A stretch of 64,000 bases of DNA from Sphingobium yanoikuyae (lineage in GTDB: Bacteria; Pseudomonadota; Alphaproteobacteria; Sphingomonadales; Sphingomonadaceae), in contig NZ_CP139979.1 of assembly GCF_034424525.1 (NCBI RefSeq), forward strand, positions 1,426,001-1,490,000, written 5' to 3'. The position numbers and the translations under genes are program-made. Position 1 is the stretch's first letter. Each line of letters starts with the position of its first letter. Under the pieces are notes generated by a model that saw only the letters and a list, made by a program, of their open reading frames with translations, was not told the DNA's origin and did not search any database. Below are positions 61,607-64,000 of this stretch, piece by piece.

Positions 61607-61760
61607 GGTGCAGGATATGACCGAAAATGGTTAACGAAGGAAGAGCGGGGCATGGAGGGCGCTCTTCTACGTTCGGCCAATAGGAAATGTTCCGCTTAAC
61701 TTCCCATATTTCCCGCATATTTGGACATTTAAGAACCGAAGTTGGAAATTTTATGATGCT

Positions 61761-61803
61761 GGATCGATCCGGCCGGGGCGGGCGCCCGTGCCGGATCGAT
61801 CCT
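61761..61803 (-). terminator. Hairpin downstream of the alpha/beta hydrolase gene
   Basis: GGATCGATCCGGC (61761-61773) pairs exactly with 61790-61802; an inner CGGG/CCCG stem is possible. It lies 50 bases after the hydrolase stop. The rest of the 246-base gap up to the astD start holds AT-rich DNA (61680-61750) that probably carries the astD promoter; no gene is seen there. Confidence 0.55.
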
Positions 61804-61852
61804 GTACCATCCTGCCGTCGAATAGGACAGCTTGGCCGCCTGTCAGCGGCGA

Positions 61853-62503
61853 TCAGAAGCCGTAGCGGATCGACATTTCGGCGCTGCGCCGGGCTTCTTC
61901 GTTGCGGACCGCTGCAAGATCGGCCGGAGTCGTCCGATCGGTCAGGCGGTGGAGCAGGAACTGGCCGAAATTCCATTCGCCCAGATCCGACGCGGCGTTG
62001 ATATGGCCGCTTTCGCCCGCGTCGGCGAACTGGCTGCCCCAGAATTGGGCGAGCCGCCGGGCGCTGGCAAAGTCGATATAGGGATCGTTGCGGCTGGCAA
62101 CGACGATCGAGGGGAAGGGGAGCAGTCCCTTGGGCGTGGGGCCGAAGCCGACGAGGCGGCGGTCGACCGCGCCGCTGTCCACTTCCGGCGGCGCCACCAG
62201 CAGGGCGCCGGCCACCTTGTCCCGCAACTGTCCGGTTTCGAACGCTGCCCACCAGGCGACCGCATGGCAGCCAAGGCTGTGCGCGGCCAGGACCACCGGC
62301 CCGTCAACCTGGGCGATGGCATGACCCAGATTGGTGATCCAGGCGTTGCGATGGGGGGCGTCCCAGCTGCCCAATTCGACCCGATGGCAGTCGGGAAGCG
62401 CCTTTTCCCAAAGGCTTTGCCAATGGCCCGGACCGCTGTTCATCAGGCCGGGCACGGTCAGGATGGTGGGGGTCTGGTCATCCGACAGGGTGTGAATCGT
62501 CAT
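61853..62503 (-). CDS. RBBP9/YdeN-type alpha/beta hydrolase
   Basis: A 216-residue small hydrolase. Motifs: PTILTVPGLMNSGPGHWQS near residue 11, nucleophile Ser in LAAHSLGCHAVAWWA near 75, catalytic Asp in VASRNDPYID near 135 and His in GESGHINAAS near 165. The ATG at 62503 has GGAGGTG four bases away. Members cleave esters of unknown identity. Divergent from the duplicated small exported proteins. Confidence 0.92.
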   Translation of the reverse strand: MTIHTLSDDQTPTILTVPGLMNSGPGHWQSLWEKALPDCHRVELGSWDAPHRNAWITNLGHAIAQVDGPVVLAAHSLGCHAVAWWAAFETGQLRDKVAGALLVAPPEVDSGAVDRRLVGFGPTPKGLLPFPSIVVASRNDPYIDFASARRLAQFWGSQFADAGESGHINAASDLGEWNFGQFLLHRLTDRTTPADLAAVRNEEARRSAEMSIRYGF

Positions 62504-62679
62504 CTGCACCTCCAAATCTATGGGGCGATTTAATCACTACTGATTTGATTGACAATAAAGCTTTGCTGATGCGTGGCGAAGCTGCGGTGGATTGCGTTGC
62601 GCGAAAAATACCAAATATAAAAATATAGCACCGACTGTTGGCGTAATTTTCGTGCGATAAATATGCTCTGCGCGAACTG

Positions 62680-62699
62680 AAGCCCGATTTTCCGGGCTT
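62680..62699. promoter_or_regulatory. Small hairpin in the divergent gap
   Basis: AAGCCCG (62680-62686) pairs with CGGGCTT (62693-62699), loop ATTTTC. It sits just upstream of the sigma54-like promoter in the AT-rich 281-base gap 62504-62784, which otherwise holds no gene. Confidence 0.35.
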
Positions 62700-62708
62700 T
62701 GGGCAAAT

Positions 62709-62724
62709 TGGCACGGCCCCTGCA
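62709..62724 (+). promoter_or_regulatory. Sigma54-like promoter for the small exported proteins
   Basis: TTGGCACGGCCCCTGCA at 62708-62724: GG at 62710-62711 and GC at 62722-62723, ten bases apart as required for -24/-12 elements, with TGGCACG exact and only the TT before GC changed to CT. Transcription would start near 62735, 50 bases before the ATG. Confidence 0.5.
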
Positions 62725-62765
62725 ATGCTCCTGGCACGACCCGATCGGGGTCGCGGAACGAGATT

Positions 62766-63127
62766 TCAGGGAAGGAATTTGCTCATGAAGACCATCGCCA
62801 TCATCGCCGCCGCTGCCGCCATGACCGTAGCCGCCACGCCGGCCTTCGCCCAGCCCGAAGGCAAGTTCGGCAACGCGAAGGTCAGCTATGAAGAAAAGAC
62901 CGACCGCTACTGCTTCCGCGAGACGCGCGCCAATTCGCGCATCCCGCTGGTCGATTGCCGCAGCAAGCAGGACTGGGCCGACGCGGGCCTGACCATCAGC
63001 CGCAAGCCGGCCGTCCAACTGGCCCAGCGCTGAACGCCGGCGCCACCGATCCATCAAAATCAGGGAAGGAATTTGCTCATGAAGACCATCGCCATCATCG
63101 CCGCCGCTGCCGCCATGACCGTTGCCG
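62766..63127 (+). repeat. Tandem duplication, unit 294 bases
   Basis: Bases 62766-62828 are repeated exactly at 63060-63122 (63 bases, covering SD, start codon and half the signal peptide); identity continues with few changes through the gene. Offset 294. Confidence 0.85.
62785..63033 (+). CDS. Small exported two-cysteine protein, copy 1
   Basis: Not a named family. 82 residues: signal peptide (KTIAIIAAAAAMTVAATPAFA), then a ~60-residue mature part with RYCFRE and VDCRSKQDW, two Cys that can form a disulfide, and WADAGLTISRK near the end. Similar CF-R-E/CRS-x-x-W small proteins occur in sphingomonads without known function. SD GGAAGGA. Copy 2 follows 45 bases after its stop. Confidence 0.8.
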   Translation: MKTIAIIAAAAAMTVAATPAFAQPEGKFGNAKVSYEEKTDRYCFRETRANSRIPLVDCRSKQDWADAGLTISRKPAVQLAQR

Positions 63128-63327
63128 CCGCGCCCGCCTTCGCCCAGCCCGAAGGCAAGTTCGGCAATGCCAAGGTCAGCTATGAAGAGAAAACCGACCG
63201 CTACTGCTTCCGCGAAGTGCAGCCGAGCACGCTGGTGCCGCGCGTCGATTGCCGCAGCAGGCAGGATTGGGCCGAGGCTGGCCTGACCATCAGCCACAAG
63301 TCGGCCGTTCAGCTTGCCCGGCGCTGA
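63079..63327 (+). CDS. Small exported two-cysteine protein, copy 2
   Basis: 82 residues, same layout as copy 1. The SD, start and signal peptide are in a stretch of DNA identical to copy 1, and the mature part differs in the loop between the two Cys (REVQPSTLVPRVDC against RETRANSRIPLVDC). This pattern, conserved ends with a changed loop, suggests diverging binding surfaces. Ends 178 bases before a strong terminator. Confidence 0.8.
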   Translation: MKTIAIIAAAAAMTVAAAPAFAQPEGKFGNAKVSYEEKTDRYCFREVQPSTLVPRVDCRSRQDWAEAGLTISHKSAVQLARR

Positions 63328-63505
63328 GGTGCAGTGCCTCCTGGCGAGAGGAAGCCGGGAGGCTGCCCAGATGGGGCGGATTTTGCGGCAGGTCGCGCCA
63401 GGCCCGCGATCAACGCCGGAACGGCCTCGCTCCGATGTCGTTGGTTCGACGGACGCGGCCCGCGCATGGTTATCACGGGGCGGCCTGCGACCGATGGAGC
63501 GTCCC

Positions 63506-63540
63506 GTCCCGCCTTCCGGGGCAAAGGCGGGACGCTTTTT
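63506..63540 (+). terminator. Intrinsic terminator
   Basis: GTCCCGCCTT (63506-63515) pairs exactly with AAGGCGGGAC (63524-63533), loop of eight bases, then GCTTTTT. It likely ends the transcript of the two small exported proteins. Confidence 0.8.
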
Positions 63541-64000
63541 CCGTGTTACGCTGCTGCGATCAGCGGTAATCGGCCGGACGGATCCGGCTTCTTTCTGAAA
63601 ATTGCTGGCTGGTCTCGACCGGAAATCGACGCGACAGTCGAAGTTCACAGTGTCGTGAGGCGGATTCCAGCGAAATGCGCCGGTGATGCTCCTGCGACGC
63701 GCCGACGGCGCGCCTGTGAAGCGACACGCGCATCGAAATCGGGTCATCACCACGCCTCGGTGACGCGACAGCGGGGTGACAGTGAAGCGACGTCCATGCG
63801 CCAGCAGGCGATTGTTGCACGACCGCAAGAGGGCGTGAAGTTCGTGCGATTGATCCATGCCCAAGGGTAGATCAGAGACCGGCCGAGTAGGAAAGCTGAG
63901 TTAGGCGGTCTGGCAACGACCATTTTTAGGCCCTCGACGCGCAAATAGGCTTGCCCGATAGCGGTCGTTCCATGAAGGCTGTCGGTATGAAGGACGAGCG
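63541..64000. other. Noncoding tail
   Basis: Apart from repeat region B, no gene is convincing between the terminator and the right edge: reading frames are short, lack SD sequences and show no codon bias. An ATG near 63972 opens a frame that leaves the window after ten codons and could be the start of the next gene. Confidence 0.5.
63629..63797. repeat. GCGAC-rich repeat region B, inverted copy of region A
   Basis: The block CGCGACAGT...AAGTTCACAGTGTCGTG at 63630-63656 matches the reverse complement of 44157-44187 with one small insertion and one base change. A GCGACA/GTGACAGTGAAGCGACG array follows at ~63720-63795, again like region A reversed. Sequence between block and array is unrelated. 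Confidence 0.55.

Noticed and set aside
1..64000. CRISPR array, insertion sequence, prophage or integrase
   Set aside because: No regular direct repeats with unique spacers, no transposase or integrase motif and no long terminal inverted repeats were seen.

Overview
The window is high-GC, almost wholly coding DNA from an alphaproteobacterium, most likely a sphingomonad close to Sphingobium. Pointers are a canonical CtrA gene with GANTC sites in front of it, an exosortase A (XrtA) exopolysaccharide locus of the sphingomonad type, an alphaproteobacterial UPF0262 protein, an STN-type TonB receptor, and DUF2849/DUF934 proteins inside the sulfite-reductase operon. No tRNA, rRNA, CRISPR array, insertion sequence or prophage was seen. 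The species call is inference.

Layout. (1) 1-17253, all on +: an XrtA-associated exopolysaccharide cluster of fourteen genes, mostly overlapping by 1-4 bases (ATPase, deacetylase, two FemAB-like proteins, glycosyltransferase, exosortase A fused to EpsI, amidotransferase, priming sugar transferase, GT2, zinc-ribbon methyltransferase, flippase, GT4, FkbM methyltransferase, large membrane protein). It makes, decorates and exports a surface glycan. No PEP-CTERM substrate lies inside the window. (2) 17344-30550: housekeeping and stress genes: amidohydrolase plus beta-hydroxyacid dehydrogenase, threonine dehydratase, the Bpt aminoacyl transferase, a PAS-GGDEF-EAL protein, an rRNA-repair/Met-repair/ribosome-rescue set, and a divergent TetR/SDR pair. 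(3) 30563-36207: an ECF41 sigma factor with its carboxymuconolactone decarboxylase partner and a textbook ECF41 promoter, then a SLAM-type outer-membrane protein followed by a two-lobed TbpB-like lipoprotein. (4) 36340-44190: LysR/pirin/WrbA, ctrA, a minimal PAS chemotaxis-like protein, and a divergent module of secreted S8 protease plus Gly-rich undecapeptide-repeat protein against an ECF sigma/anti-sigma pair. (5) 44187-52202: TonB receptor, phosphatase, dcd-cdd, a GH25-like protein, UPF0262, dnaB, MAPEG. (6) 52242-61606: two exported hydrolases, the cobA-DUF2849-cysI-DUF934-cysH assimilatory sulfite operon, and astD. (7) 61853-64000: an alpha/beta hydrolase, a tandem duplication of an 82-residue exported protein behind a sigma54-like promoter, and a noncoding tail.

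Strongest leads for new biology: the SLAM/two-lobed lipoprotein pair in a sphingomonad; the S8 protease/Gly-rich repeat protein module with a symmetrical 10-bp inverted repeat facing the sigma/anti-sigma genes; the leader peptide and 12-bp hairpin in front of bpt; the duplicated small exported protein with a sigma54-like promoter; and a dispersed GTCGC-rich repeat found at 44.1 kb and, inverted, at 63.7 kb. All family calls are from reading motifs by eye; no database search was run.
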